Assembly (NCBI GenBank): GCA_025359065.1
Contig: JANYHM010000079.1
Span: forward strand, 16,229 to 80,228
DNA from: Synechococcales cyanobacterium GL140_1_metabinner_5_sub
GTDB lineage: Bacteria > Cyanobacteriota > Cyanobacteriia > Cyanobacteriales > Chamaesiphonaceae
Direction: 5' to 3'
DNA: 64,000 nucleotides
In this document: positions 20,662 to 29,518 of the stretch, in pieces
Numbering within the stretch: the stretch's first letter is position 1
Layout: every line of letters starts with the position of its first letter
The notes under the pieces: model-generated
The model's database searches: none
Seen by the model: the letters and a program-made list of their open reading frames with translations, nothing else
What the model was told of the DNA's origin: nothing
Position numbers and translations under genes: made by a program

Positions 20662-21843
20662 ATGGATACTATGGCAATTATCTCTTCCAAAAAACCTCCT
20701 GCCGATAACGACGAGTCGCCGCAGCCTGCTAAAGCAGCTTCTCGGAAGAAGTCGTCGGCGATCGAGCCTCCAGACATCTCCGCTGATGGCAAGAAACCAC
20801 GGAAATCGGCCAGAGCAGATCAGCCCTCGGCTGAGCCAAATTTGTTGCAGGCCGCAGCCACAACGATCGAAGAAAAAACCGAAGAAAAAGATGAAGGACT
20901 ACGCCCTCATAAACTAAGTGAATACATTGGTCAGAAAGATCTCAAAGGAGTGTTAGAGATTGCCATGCAGGCAGCTACGGCACGTCAAGAATCTTTGGAT
21001 CACCTGCTACTCTATGGGCCACCGGGGTTGGGGAAGACGACTATTTCTTTGATTTTGGCCACCGAGATGGGGGTGAATTGTAAAATCACTTCTGCGCCTG
21101 CCTTAGAGCGCCCCCGCGATATCGTAGGGATTTTAATGAGCTTGGCACCAGGGGACATTTTGTTTATTGACGAAATTCATCGGCTGTCGCGGATGACAGA
21201 AGAGTTGCTGTATCCTGCAATGGAAGATTTTCGGTTAGATATTACGATCGGCAAGGGAGCCACCGCCAAAACTCGCAGTATTCCGCTGCCCAAGTTTACT
21301 TTGGTCGGTGCGACTACCAAGGTTGGATCATTGACGGGGCCATTGCGCGATCGATTTGGTCTAATTCAACGCCTGCGTTTCTACGAAGTATCGGAACTTA
21401 CCGAGATTGTGCATCGCACTGCCCTGCTACTAAAAGTGCCAATTTCAGCAGCAGGAGCCGCCGAGATTGCGCGGCGCGCTCGGGGAACACCGCGTATTGC
21501 CAATCGGTTGCTCAAACGAGTGCGCGATTTTATGCAGGTGCGCAAACACAACCAAATTACCGAAGAAGTTGCCACTGAGGCTTTGGCTATTTATCACGTT
21601 GATCCGCGCGGGTTGGACTGGATCGATCGATTATTGTTACAGACGGCGATCGATCAATTTAATGGTGGCCCGGTGGGTTTAGAAGCGCTGGCTGCTGCAA
21701 CTGGCGAAGATCGACAGACGATCGAAGAAGTCTATGAGCCATACTTGCTGCAAATTGGTTATCTGCAACGCACTCCTCGGGGCAGGGTCGTGACCGATGC
21801 TGCTCGTCGCCATTTGGCAGATTGGGCACCAGGCGCTCCATGA
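20662..21843 (+). CDS. ruvB: Holliday junction branch migration helicase RuvB
   Basis: A 393-residue AAA+ motor that drives branch migration with RuvA. Walker A is GPPGLGKTT, Walker [10 protein letters not shown], sensor 1 LVGATTK, the arginine finger region GPLRDRFG. The C-terminal winged helix includes [29 protein letters not shown] disordered, charged N-terminal extension of about 75 residues precedes the core, as usual in cyanobacterial RuvB. The ATG at 20662 or the one at 20671 could be the start. The 258 bp upstream hold only a weak AAACC/GGTTT hairpin near 20430. Confidence 0.97.
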   Translation: MDTMAIISSKKPPADNDESPQPAKAASRKKSSAIEPPDISADGKKPRKSARADQPSAEPNLLQAAATTIEEKTEEKDEGLRPHKLSEYIGQKDLKGVLEIAMQAATARQESLDHLLLYGPPGLGKTTISLILATEMGVNCKITSAPALERPRDIVGILMSLAPGDILFIDEIHRLSRMTEELLYPAMEDFRLDITIGKGATAKTRSIPLPKFTLVGATTKVGSLTGPLRDRFGLIQRLRFYEVSELTEIVHRTALLLKVPISAAGAAEIARRARGTPRIANRLLKRVRDFMQVRKHNQITEEVATEALAIYHVDPRGLDWIDRLLLQTAIDQFNGGPVGLEALAAATGEDRQTIEEVYEPYLLQIGYLQRTPRGRVVTDAARRHLADWAPGAP

Positions 21844-21898
21844 TCTTTAGGAGATACTCAGGAGCTGATGACCAGTAAACTGCTTATCAATTTGCCCT

Positions 21899-22237
21899 TT
21901 ACCCAAAATCAGTAGATGATTTGATTTTTGTTCGCAGTCGATCGATCATCTCTGTATCTAATTCTGGTTTACCACTGGCTATCTCTCGGTTGGTTAACAT
22001 TGCTTCAATATCTGCTGGGGAGGCTTTGCCCAATTTGGCTTTCAATGATTCAAAGGACAGTCGTTGTTGATCTATTTCTGAATTGAATGAAGCCAATGTG
22101 CCGTGTGGGGGAGAATTGACTGTCTGGCGAGTCAGGGCGTAAACGATGTATTGATTCAGGGATACGCCTTCTTGTTCGGCTACTTGAGTCAGTTGCTGGT
22201 GTAGGGTTTCTGGTAGTCTCAGTGTTAATCTGCTCAT
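21899..22237 (-). CDS. Ribbon-helix-helix antitoxin-like protein
   Basis: A 112-residue protein. Its N-terminus (SRLTLRLPETLHQQLTQVAEQEGVSLNQYIVYAL) is the HicB/CopG-type ribbon-helix-helix seen in antitoxins that bind their own promoter. The C-terminal tail is charged and would normally wrap a toxin. The start codon overlaps the stop of a truncated PIN-domain reading frame by four bases (ATGA), the usual layout of coupled toxin and antitoxin genes. Because that toxin is now only a C-terminal fragment, this looks like an orphaned antitoxin. Confidence 0.75.
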   Translation of the reverse strand: MSRLTLRLPETLHQQLTQVAEQEGVSLNQYIVYALTRQTVNSPPHGTLASFNSEIDQQRLSFESLKAKLGKASPADIEAMLTNREIASGKPELDTEMIDRLRTKIKSSTDFG

Positions 22238-22392
22238 GGTGATTCATCGGTGGCTAATTTAATAACTAATTCTGCTGGAGTTAGGACAAGTAAACCCAGC
22301 GAGGCTTGAGCGATTTGTAGGTCTTTCAAATTCGACGTGACGATCACGACAGAATAGCTGTCACACTCACCTAGGGAATTAGCCCACAGATT
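22234..22392 (-). pseudogene. C-terminal remnant of a PIN-type toxin gene
   Basis: A 52-codon open stretch with no start codon begins directly after the stop of the ATPase gene and runs to a TGA that overlaps the antitoxin ATG. It reads ...SYSVVIVTSNLKDLQIAQAS, then GLLVLTPAELVIKLATDE. This matches the end of PIN-family toxins, where the conserved pattern is VT-N-x-KD followed by LTPxE. The N-terminal half with most catalytic acidic residues is missing. Confidence 0.7.
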
Positions 22393-23943
22393 TTATGCTC
22401 GAATCACCGTAATTTGTCGTCCCATCGGGCTAGCCTGCATCACCATTGTTAAGCGCTCTTCCAACTCTGGGATATTATCCCGTCGATCGAATATAACCAA
22501 CCACCCTTCATTCCGTCTCAATCGCGCTAAATATTCATCTAATTGCACCAATCCCTTAGTTAATGGATCGACTTTGCGCGTCCGCCACACCTTTAATTCG
22601 ATCCCTAATACTACCTCCCCGTATGTTAAACACAAGTCCATTCGATCACGCCCGATCGCGTACTCTCGTTCTAAAGTCCCCCCGCCATTAATCACCCGAT
22701 GGAGGAATGCCATCAAGACCAAATGAGGAGCAATTTCTGGATAAGAAGCACTTTTGAGTAGTGGTTCCCCATGTTGTAACCAAAAGGCCAAAAAAGCATC
22801 AAGTAAAGCTTTCGTGTCTAGTTTTCCCTCACTGGTTAACCAGCTCGGTGCAATTTGAGGCAAGGAAGCCATCGGCGTTACCGTCAGTACGCGAGGGAGA
22901 ACTTCTCGATAGATGGGATTGGCGACCGTTAATCCACCCCAACTATCCATTTTACAAAGTCCCAAATCGATTAAAAATTGGATATCATCATTAGGCACAT
23001 TACCTAGTTCTAATCCAGCTAAAATCGGTTCAATAATTGCCTTAACTCGACTTTCTCTCAAGCGTTCGGCTAAACTATCTAGGTGAGTATCTTGCCGTTT
23101 TATCAAGATTTCTTTGGCAGTTAAAATATCTGATGCAGTAATTGATACCGATTCATCAGTGACTAATTCTTCGACGATTTCTTTGGCGAGAGCGTTCACT
23201 AACCAGGGCTGCCCTTGAGTTTGTTCAAAGGCTACAGCGACAGCTTCAGGAGTGAAGACTTGTCCCGTATCGGCGGTATGTTGGGCATATAGTTCGCCCA
23301 CTTCCTCAGCATTAAAGTTTCGCATAGTTAGGGAGCGGACTTTAATGTTAAAAGGGCTAGATGTGCTGAGCCTGTCACCCCCGCCTGCGGCTACTTTATA
23401 ATCCCGGATATCTCGTAAACCGATCAATCCTACTGATTGGGGGAAACCTTGAGGACGGTTAGGATAAGCATCGCGTAATTGCCGCAGAATTGAAATTAGA
23501 GCTTGGTCTTGCAGGGCATCAATTTCATCAATTAAAATCACTAATGGGCGTGAGGATGCCTGTGCCCAAGCCTGTAAGGCCGCTCGGATTTTTTGTCCAG
23601 ATTCCATCTTTGGCCAGTCAGGGGGGTGGAGTTCGACAGGGAGACGAAAGGCAATATTGTCTCGCCAAGCACCCAAAATAGCATCTTCGGCACCAGCGAT
23701 ATCCTGACTAAAAGGTGCGCCAACTTCAACAGAGAGCATCACGGCGGTGTATTTGCCGCTCTCTGTGAGTTGCTGGGCGAGAGAGAGCATGGCAGTGGTT
23801 TTGCCAATTTGACGAGGGGCGTGGATAACAAAATAATTTTGTTGCGCAATTAACCGCTCCAGATCAGGAAGCCGACGAATGGAGGGGAGTAGATAGTGAA
23901 TATCGGCGCGGCAAGGGCCAGCAGTATTGAACCAGCGGGGCAT
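22393..23943 (-). CDS. AAA ATPase fused to PD-(D/E)XK nuclease-like domain
   Basis: A 516-residue protein. The N-terminal STAND/AAA-like ATPase has Walker A APRQIGKTT (about 42-50) and Walker B LVILIDEID (about 134-142). Helical middle regions carry the QGQPWLVNALAKEI block typical of AAA_14-like proteins. The C-terminal ~110 residues show a PD-(D/E)XK pattern: GGTLEREYAIGRDRMDL, then VLGIELKVWR, giving Asp and the Glu-x-Lys pair. Proteins of this build are common in cyanobacteria and often lie near mobile or defence genes; the true role is unknown. Its stop abuts the truncated PIN toxin, suggesting a deletion or insertion joined them. Confidence 0.75.
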   Translation of the reverse strand: MPRWFNTAGPCRADIHYLLPSIRRLPDLERLIAQQNYFVIHAPRQIGKTTAMLSLAQQLTESGKYTAVMLSVEVGAPFSQDIAGAEDAILGAWRDNIAFRLPVELHPPDWPKMESGQKIRAALQAWAQASSRPLVILIDEIDALQDQALISILRQLRDAYPNRPQGFPQSVGLIGLRDIRDYKVAAGGGDRLSTSSPFNIKVRSLTMRNFNAEEVGELYAQHTADTGQVFTPEAVAVAFEQTQGQPWLVNALAKEIVEELVTDESVSITASDILTAKEILIKRQDTHLDSLAERLRESRVKAIIEPILAGLELGNVPNDDIQFLIDLGLCKMDSWGGLTVANPIYREVLPRVLTVTPMASLPQIAPSWLTSEGKLDTKALLDAFLAFWLQHGEPLLKSASYPEIAPHLVLMAFLHRVINGGGTLEREYAIGRDRMDLCLTYGEVVLGIELKVWRTRKVDPLTKGLVQLDEYLARLRRNEGWLVIFDRRDNIPELEERLTMVMQASPMGRQITVIRA

Positions 23944-24122
23944 AATGATTCAGGCAAGGAAGAGGTGCCTTTAGTTTACTTGATGCTGGTGAGAGTGGTC
24001 GATCGAGCCGAATTGATTTGTCTACTAACGCAAAAGGTGGTGTTCAGAGGAACTGAATATCTAAGCGGAACTATTTGGCTGACAGCTCAGACTTATTCAG
24101 CATCAAGTTCTGAGATTTTCTG

Positions 24123-26129
24123 ATGAGTACATTCATGCGATCGAGTTTTGGCTGTTTCGTTGCTGCCATTTGTGGGGTACAAATCATATCGATACCAGGT
24201 ATCTCTGTTGCACAGCAAATTAGTCAGCCAAGTAGTCAACTGCAACAGTCGGCCAAAGCTAGATCAGTGCTGGTTAACATTTCAGAGAATTCTGAGCCTC
24301 AGTACATTACAGGGGTGATTATCCAAAAGAACGGGGACTTATATTCAGCTTTGGTCAACAGCTCGATCAAGGATACTATTAAGCCCAATATTATTACAGT
24401 CGATGGTCAAAGCCATCAGCCATTGACCGTGATTAAAAATCCTGCTCTGGCCGACTTTTCGATCGTGCAGTTTCGCAGCAGCCAAAAATATCCGGTCGTG
24501 ACCATCGGTAGTTCCGAACCCATCCATCGAGGAGAAAATATTTACATCGGCGGGTTTACTGATCGTCAAAATAAAGTTGGTGAATTCAAGCTACATCCCA
24601 ATCGCATAGTTGCCAACAGAAAAGGCGTTCTTTTATATGATGGAGAAACCGGTGGAAATCTGCTGTTCAATCAAACAGGCGAATTAATTGGTCTACACAG
24701 CAGCAGCAAATGGGATACAACCTTAGAAGATGTCTGGCCAACCTATGGTGGTTATCCAGAACCAACCCTAACCTCACTTCCTATTTTATATAGTTTTGGG
24801 CAGGCTGCTCCTGACTGTGGGGGAACTAGAAGGCATCGAACCAAGAGACAAAGATACCACCAAGGCATCCCGATCGAGCAGCTCAACCAGCTAACCACTA
24901 CCCTGTCTGTCAAGCTACCGCCAAAACAAAATCAACTTTTGGAACCCCAAAAGGTCGCCCTAGAAGACAGCATTATTGAAATATTAAATCGGGATAAATC
25001 TGGTTTTGATGAGTTGAGTGTTCTGCCACTATCCAAACTCATTGATCTAGATCGGCAAGATGAGAGTCTATACACTTTTATCGCTCTGCATGACCCCTCT
25101 GAAGCAACAGATGCAGCACTGGCAAACTACAACAAAGCGATCGAGCTGAATCAGAATGATAGTCTGGCAATATTCATGCGTCTACAAAACCCCAACTATC
25201 AGGGTCAATCATTTGATTACGAGCAATTAGTCAAGCTTAACTCCCAGGATGCTAATGTTTATTATCTGCGGGGCAAGTTTAAAGAACAAAACAAAGACTA
25301 TGCTGGAGCTTTAGCTGATTACAACCAAATGGTCAAACTCTCTCCAGAGGCTGCAAAAGTATATCTTACCAGAGGGCTATTTAAAGAAAATAAGCTGCAT
25401 GATTTAAACGGTGCATATACTGATTATCTGCAAACAGCAAAGATTCATAATACGGTAGAAACATATTATTTTCTATCTCAATTTGAAGAACATACCATTA
25501 AAAATATTCCAGAAGCACTGCACACTCACAACATCATTATTGGTTTTGATGAAAAGAATGTTGATCCATACTACAAACGTGCTGAATTACAACGGGTAAA
25601 ACTCAAAGATTTTGCGGGAGCATTGGCCGATTACGGAAAAATAATTGAGCTTAGCCCCACAGGCTCTTTTGGCTATATTTTGCGTGCTAACTTAGAAACA
25701 GAAAATCCACAGTATTTGTCGCAGGCAGCCAAAGACTATGATCGAGCAATTGCAATTAACCCAATTTCTGAATATTATCTGGCACGAGCCGAGTTTAAAG
25801 CAAACAAGCTCAAAGATATGGCTGGTGCGATGGGTGATTATCGTCTGGCCATCGCAGGCGATAATCTTAACTACCAAAAAATAGCAGAATTTAAAGCAAA
25901 TGTATTAAATGATCTTCCTGGAGCGTTAGCCGATTATAACAAACAGGTAGAAGCCAATCCACATGATCCTGAGCTACAGTATCAACGAAGCATTTTTAAA
26001 GCCACTAAGCTGCAAGATCGGTTGGGAGCGATCGCTGATTTGCAACAGGCAAGTTCTAATTGTAATCAAGACTATTATGGATTTTTATGTAAGACGATCG
26101 CTGAACAGTTGCAAAAATATCAAAAGTGA
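24123..26129 (+). CDS. Exported TPR protein with inactive trypsin-like domain
   Basis: A 668-residue protein. Residues 1-30 form a signal peptide ending near VAQQ. Residues about 45-235 have the layout of the trypsin-like domain found in cyanobacterial TPR-protease proteins. The catalytic His position is lost (SALVNSSIK where TAAHVV is expected), the Asp is kept (LADFSIVQF), and the Ser is changed (GETGGNLL for GxSGGPL). It is therefore probably not a protease. Residues about 300-660 hold around ten TPR-like units with the GALADYxKxI pattern. A periplasmic scaffold role is likely. It is convergent with copS, and only 57 bp separate the two stops. Confidence 0.75.
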   Translation: MSTFMRSSFGCFVAAICGVQIISIPGISVAQQISQPSSQLQQSAKARSVLVNISENSEPQYITGVIIQKNGDLYSALVNSSIKDTIKPNIITVDGQSHQPLTVIKNPALADFSIVQFRSSQKYPVVTIGSSEPIHRGENIYIGGFTDRQNKVGEFKLHPNRIVANRKGVLLYDGETGGNLLFNQTGELIGLHSSSKWDTTLEDVWPTYGGYPEPTLTSLPILYSFGQAAPDCGGTRRHRTKRQRYHQGIPIEQLNQLTTTLSVKLPPKQNQLLEPQKVALEDSIIEILNRDKSGFDELSVLPLSKLIDLDRQDESLYTFIALHDPSEATDAALANYNKAIELNQNDSLAIFMRLQNPNYQGQSFDYEQLVKLNSQDANVYYLRGKFKEQNKDYAGALADYNQMVKLSPEAAKVYLTRGLFKENKLHDLNGAYTDYLQTAKIHNTVETYYFLSQFEEHTIKNIPEALHTHNIIIGFDEKNVDPYYKRAELQRVKLKDFAGALADYGKIIELSPTGSFGYILRANLETENPQYLSQAAKDYDRAIAINPISEYYLARAEFKANKLKDMAGAMGDYRLAIAGDNLNYQKIAEFKANVLNDLPGALADYNKQVEANPHDPELQYQRSIFKATKLQDRLGAIADLQQASSNCNQDYYGFLCKTIAEQLQKYQK

Positions 26130-26186
26130 TTAATGCTAAAATAAAGTCGAAAGCTTTTAGAGTATTGATTGTGACTTTAAACTGTT

Positions 26187-27596
26187 CTACCCAAGGACTT
26201 TTTTAATAGCTGTAGACAGCACCAATTTAATGTGGCCTAGTGCCCGATGATGATTGTGCTTACGAGGAAATGTTACTGAAAATACGCTGCCAAAGCCGAC
26301 AGTACTTTTCACCCTAACATTAGCGCCATAAGTGCTGGCGATCGACTTCACGATAGTTAACCCCAAGCCAGTCCCACCCGTTTTCCGATCGCGGGACATC
26401 GAGACGCGGTAAAAACGGTCAAAAATTTTAGCTAGTTCTTGAGCTGGAATGCCTATGCCAGTATCCCTGACATGCAACGTGTAATATCGCGCAGTTGCAG
26501 AAATACTGATGGTGATCTCGCCGCCCGAGGGAGTATACTTAACGGCATTTTCTACCAAATTACTAACCAGTCGCGTGAGACGATCTCCGTGCCCTCGGAT
26601 GTGGACTGGACGGAGGTGAGCTGGAATGGTTACTGTAATCTGGTGGCTATGGTGCAGACTGCTTAAGTCTTCTGCTACGTCCTCCACAATTTCATCCAGA
26701 TAGCAATAGCTGCTGTCTACTGTAGGGCGATCGAGTTGAGCGACCAGCAGTAAATCATTCACGATGCCTGCCAAGCGAGAGTTTTGTCGGTGCAATTCTT
26801 CCAAATAAACTACAAAACTAGAGTCAGTAGACTGATTTATTTTTCTTTCGATGTTCAATTGATTGATCGCCAAGGGAGTGCGGAGTTCGTGAGCCACGCT
26901 CGCTGAAAAAAGCTGCTGATGCTCATAGGCTTTGTAGAGCGGCAGCATAGCTCTACCTGCGAAGTACCAGCTTAACCCACCCATGACCACTAAGGCCACT
27001 GGCAAGGAGAGCAGCAAGCTCACTTGCAGCGCTTGTAAAGAACTGACCAGCTCATTGGTATTATGGCCAATATACAGCCGCCCCCAAATGGGCTGGGGAT
27101 AGCGATCGCTATGACCATGAATCACCATCATGTACTGCCGATAACGGTGGTGGCTTGCCTCTTGCCATGTTGTCCAGGTGAGGGTCTGGTGCAGATTGTT
27201 GCGAACTGTAGTGGGCACCTTGCCCGCAGTGGCTCGCACCTTACCAGTGTTATCTGTGAGCACTAGATAATATCGATCGACGGCGGCAAAGGCATTGGTG
27301 ATATGTCGTTGAGTTGTGGTGCCATCGGTGCCTTGACAGCGGGGTGTAATACAAAAGTCAGGAAATATTTGTTGAATCGAGTCATCAATTTTATCTGGCA
27401 ATACCAACTTTGGTTCTAGGCTGTTATGAATAGTGTTAGCTACAAAAGCAATTTCTCGATCGACCGTTTGATAGTGATGTTGCTCTGTGAGATAGTAAGT
27501 TTCTATGCCAATTAGAGAATACAGAATGCCCATCATCCCTGCATAGAATGCTGCCAATTTGAGCTGAGAGCGGTGGAGGAGGGCATTACCTTTCAT
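26187..27596 (-). CDS. copS: Copper-sensing histidine kinase CopS-like
   Basis: A 469-residue membrane kinase. TM1 is about 13-35 and TM2 about 192-213, with a periplasmic sensor between them. The sensor contains Cys82 and Cys87 (CITPRC) and is His-rich (SHHRYRQYMMVIHGHSDR), which fits metal binding. HisKA has phospho-His236 (SVAHELRTPLA). The HATPase has NLVENAVKYTP, DTGIGIP and GGTGLGLTIVKS. The ATG lies inside the 3' end of copR (11-bp overlap). Position in an operon with a DUF305 protein and near an RND efflux pair matches the CopMRS/CopBAC system of Synechocystis; the symbol is by context. Confidence 0.85.
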   Translation of the reverse strand: MKGNALLHRSQLKLAAFYAGMMGILYSLIGIETYYLTEQHHYQTVDREIAFVANTIHNSLEPKLVLPDKIDDSIQQIFPDFCITPRCQGTDGTTTQRHITNAFAAVDRYYLVLTDNTGKVRATAGKVPTTVRNNLHQTLTWTTWQEASHHRYRQYMMVIHGHSDRYPQPIWGRLYIGHNTNELVSSLQALQVSLLLSLPVALVVMGGLSWYFAGRAMLPLYKAYEHQQLFSASVAHELRTPLAINQLNIERKINQSTDSSFVVYLEELHRQNSRLAGIVNDLLLVAQLDRPTVDSSYCYLDEIVEDVAEDLSSLHHSHQITVTIPAHLRPVHIRGHGDRLTRLVSNLVENAVKYTPSGGEITISISATARYYTLHVRDTGIGIPAQELAKIFDRFYRVSMSRDRKTGGTGLGLTIVKSIASTYGANVRVKSTVGFGSVFSVTFPRKHNHHRALGHIKLVLSTAIKKVLG

Positions 27597-28281
27597 GGTT
27601 ATTTAGACGGTATCCGGTCTGGGGGATAGTTTCGATGATGTCTGCATACTGCGTTCCGGCCAACTTTTTACGGATTTGGCGTACATGGGAAGCCACCACG
27701 TTGCTAAATTTATCAGCATTCAAATCCCAAATATAGCTGCGAATGCGCTCGGTAGTTACTATCTTGTTGGCATGTCGCCATAGAAACTCTAAAATTTGGA
27801 ATTCTTTGTTGGTGAGAGCGATCGTCTTTTGCTGTCCTAGCACATCAGCATAGACTAAGCTGCGGCGATCGGGGTCAAGAACTAGTCCCCGAGAGGTCAA
27901 CAGGGGATCGGCTCCTTGCAGGCGGCGCTGAAATACCCGCAGACGAGCTAGCAGTTCAAACTGGCTAAAAGGCTTGACCAAATAGTCATCAGCACCAGCA
28001 TCAAGTCCAGCTACCTTGTCACTGATTTCTCCCTTGGCCGTCAGCATTAAAATGGGTATGGTTTTGCCCTGCTCTCGCGCTAACCGACAAAGCTCAATAC
28101 CCGAAATTCCCGGAACCATCCAGTCAATTATGGCGATATCATACTCGACATGATAAATTTGCCAATAGTCCCAAGCTTCCCGACCGTCTTGAAAAGTGTC
28201 CACAACATAATTTTCTTGCTGAAGAATGTCAACAATTGCCTTGGCAAGTTCAGTCTCATCTTCTAGCAGTAAAACTTTCAT
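27586..28281 (-). CDS. copR: OmpR-family copper response regulator CopR-like
   Basis: A 231-residue regulator. The receiver has the acidic pair at 7-8, Asp53 (IIDWMVPGISG), MLTAKG and LVKPF. The C-terminal winged helix has LTNKEFQILEFLWRHANK and ETIPQTGYRLNN. It overlaps copS by 11 bp and follows the YtkA-like gene by 21 bp. It probably activates both the copM promoter and the efflux promoter, since each carries 11-bp-phased (C/T/A)TCAT direct repeats like the TTCAT repeat published for Synechocystis CopR. Confidence 0.87.
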   Translation of the reverse strand: MKVLLLEDETELAKAIVDILQQENYVVDTFQDGREAWDYWQIYHVEYDIAIIDWMVPGISGIELCRLAREQGKTIPILMLTAKGEISDKVAGLDAGADDYLVKPFSQFELLARLRVFQRRLQGADPLLTSRGLVLDPDRRSLVYADVLGQQKTIALTNKEFQILEFLWRHANKIVTTERIRSYIWDLNADKFSNVVASHVRQIRKKLAGTQYADIIETIPQTGYRLNNHER

Positions 28282-28302
28282 GCTGAGTGATGTTCCATGG
28301 CG

Positions 28303-28764
28303 CTATCGTTTGAAGCTAAATCGACCATCAACCACAATACCATTGATGTTAGCTGTTGCCTTGACTTGATACTGCCCCTGCTCTGTACCAGGAAGAACCC
28401 CGGCAAAATGCTGTCCGGCCACATCATACTTCAGATTCACCGTCTCAGTCTTGCCGCTAGGAGTCTGTACTTGAAGTACTGCTTTAGCAGTGGGGACGCT
28501 AGCGTGCGTATCGCTTTTTTGCACCAGCAAATCCATGTGGGTTTGATTGGCTTCTGGGTCAGAAATAAATTCTAAGTGAATTCCTTGGGACTCTACCACC
28601 ATACCACTTTTAGCCCCATGATCAATACTTGCTTGTGATGTGCTGGTCATCGTTGTCGTGGTGCTGGGCGATGTCTCTATTGAGGGCTTAGGGTTGCTAC
28701 AAGCCACGAGTGAGGCTAAAACAGTGGTGGCGAAGAGCAAAGCAGCAGGTCGAAGAAAACGCAT
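28303..28764 (-). CDS. YtkA/FixH-like copper-associated lipoprotein
   Basis: A 153-residue lipoprotein. The lipobox LASLVAC is near residue 22. After a Ser/Thr-rich linker with His and Met residues, a beta-sandwich domain (about 55-153) shows the FixH/YtkA pattern: IHLEFISDPEA, then VPTAKAVLQVQTP, then GVLPGTEQGQYQVKATANINGIVVDGRF. YtkA-like domains occur with copper-handling proteins. It lies between copM and copR in the same operon (20- and 21-bp gaps). Copper binding or delivery in the periplasm is an inference from neighbours. Confidence 0.75.
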   Translation of the reverse strand: MRFLRPAALLFATTVLASLVACSNPKPSIETSPSTTTTMTSTSQASIDHGAKSGMVVESQGIHLEFISDPEANQTHMDLLVQKSDTHASVPTAKAVLQVQTPSGKTETVNLKYDVAGQHFAGVLPGTEQGQYQVKATANINGIVVDGRFSFKR

Positions 28765-28783
28765 GGCTAATTATTAGTGAAGG

Positions 28784-29446
28784 TTATTTGCTTAGATACC
28801 ACTGACTGCGCCAGCGCTTCATTTGGTCAATTTCTTTTTGCTGAGAAGCAATAATGCTGTTAGCGAGCTGTTTCATTTCGGGACGCTGGGACTTTTTATT
28901 TAGATCTTGCGCCATAGTGACTGCGCCTTGATGATGGGGGATCATGGCATCTAAGAATCGTTTGTCGAAGCCACTATTTGCAGCACCCAAATCCATATCC
29001 ATCTGCATCATTTTTTTGTACTCAGCGGTCATCGGCATTTCATGATTGGCTTCGCTATGCCACATCATGGCGGTGTCCGCAGCTTTGGGATACCATTGCT
29101 TGCGCCATTTTTGCATTTGGGCTACTTCAGTACTCTGGGCGGCAATAATGCTTCTGGCAAACTGAATTAGCTCAGGCCGCTTAGACTTAGCTAAGACTTC
29201 TTTGGCCATAACGACGGCTCCTTGGTGGTGTGGCACCATAGCATCGATAAACCGCAGGTCATAGTTAGCATTAGCTGGCCCAAGATCCATGTTGTGGCTG
29301 TTGCCATGATCAGAACTTGCTCTGCCATGATGACCAGAGTTTTGAGCGACGGCTGCTGCGGGCAGGGGGGTGGAAGCCTTTGAGCTACAGGCGCTCAGGC
29401 TAGACAAAACTAAAAGCGCAGAGATGCTGAATACAAAAGGACGCAT
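28784..29446 (-). CDS. Tandem DUF305 lipoprotein, CopM-like
   Basis: A 220-residue lipoprotein with lipobox LSSLSAC near residue 21 and a His/Met-rich linker (GHHGRASSDHGNSHNM). It has two DUF305 ferritin-like domains: DLRFIDAMVPHHQGAVVMAKE (about 62-82) and DKRFLDAMIPHHQGAVTMAQD (about 160-180). The paired His and Met residues are the expected Cu ligands. DUF305 proteins of this operon type (CopM in Synechocystis) bind copper in the periplasm. It is the first gene of the operon copM-ytkA-copR-copS. Confidence 0.85.
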   Translation of the reverse strand: MRPFVFSISALLVLSSLSACSSKASTPLPAAAVAQNSGHHGRASSDHGNSHNMDLGPANANYDLRFIDAMVPHHQGAVVMAKEVLAKSKRPELIQFARSIIAAQSTEVAQMQKWRKQWYPKAADTAMMWHSEANHEMPMTAEYKKMMQMDMDLGAANSGFDKRFLDAMIPHHQGAVTMAQDLNKKSQRPEMKQLANSIIASQQKEIDQMKRWRSQWYLSK

Positions 29447-29491
29447 GGGAGAAGGGTGCTGAACATTATTTAAGACGTTAACGCAAATGGG

Positions 29492-29518
29492 ATGAGTTTT
29501 AGATGATCTTTTTATGAA
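29492..29518 (-). promoter_or_regulatory. Putative CopR-binding repeats at the copM promoter
   Basis: On the minus strand TTCAT, ATCAT and CTCAT occur with starts exactly 11 bp apart (plus-strand ATGAA 29514, ATGAT 29503, ATGAG 29492). A -10-like TTAAAT lies about 18 bp downstream, before the copM ATG. This agrees with the TTCAT-N4-7-TTCAT box described for Synechocystis CopR. The outermost repeat overlaps the first codon of the divergent ORF. Confidence 0.6.
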
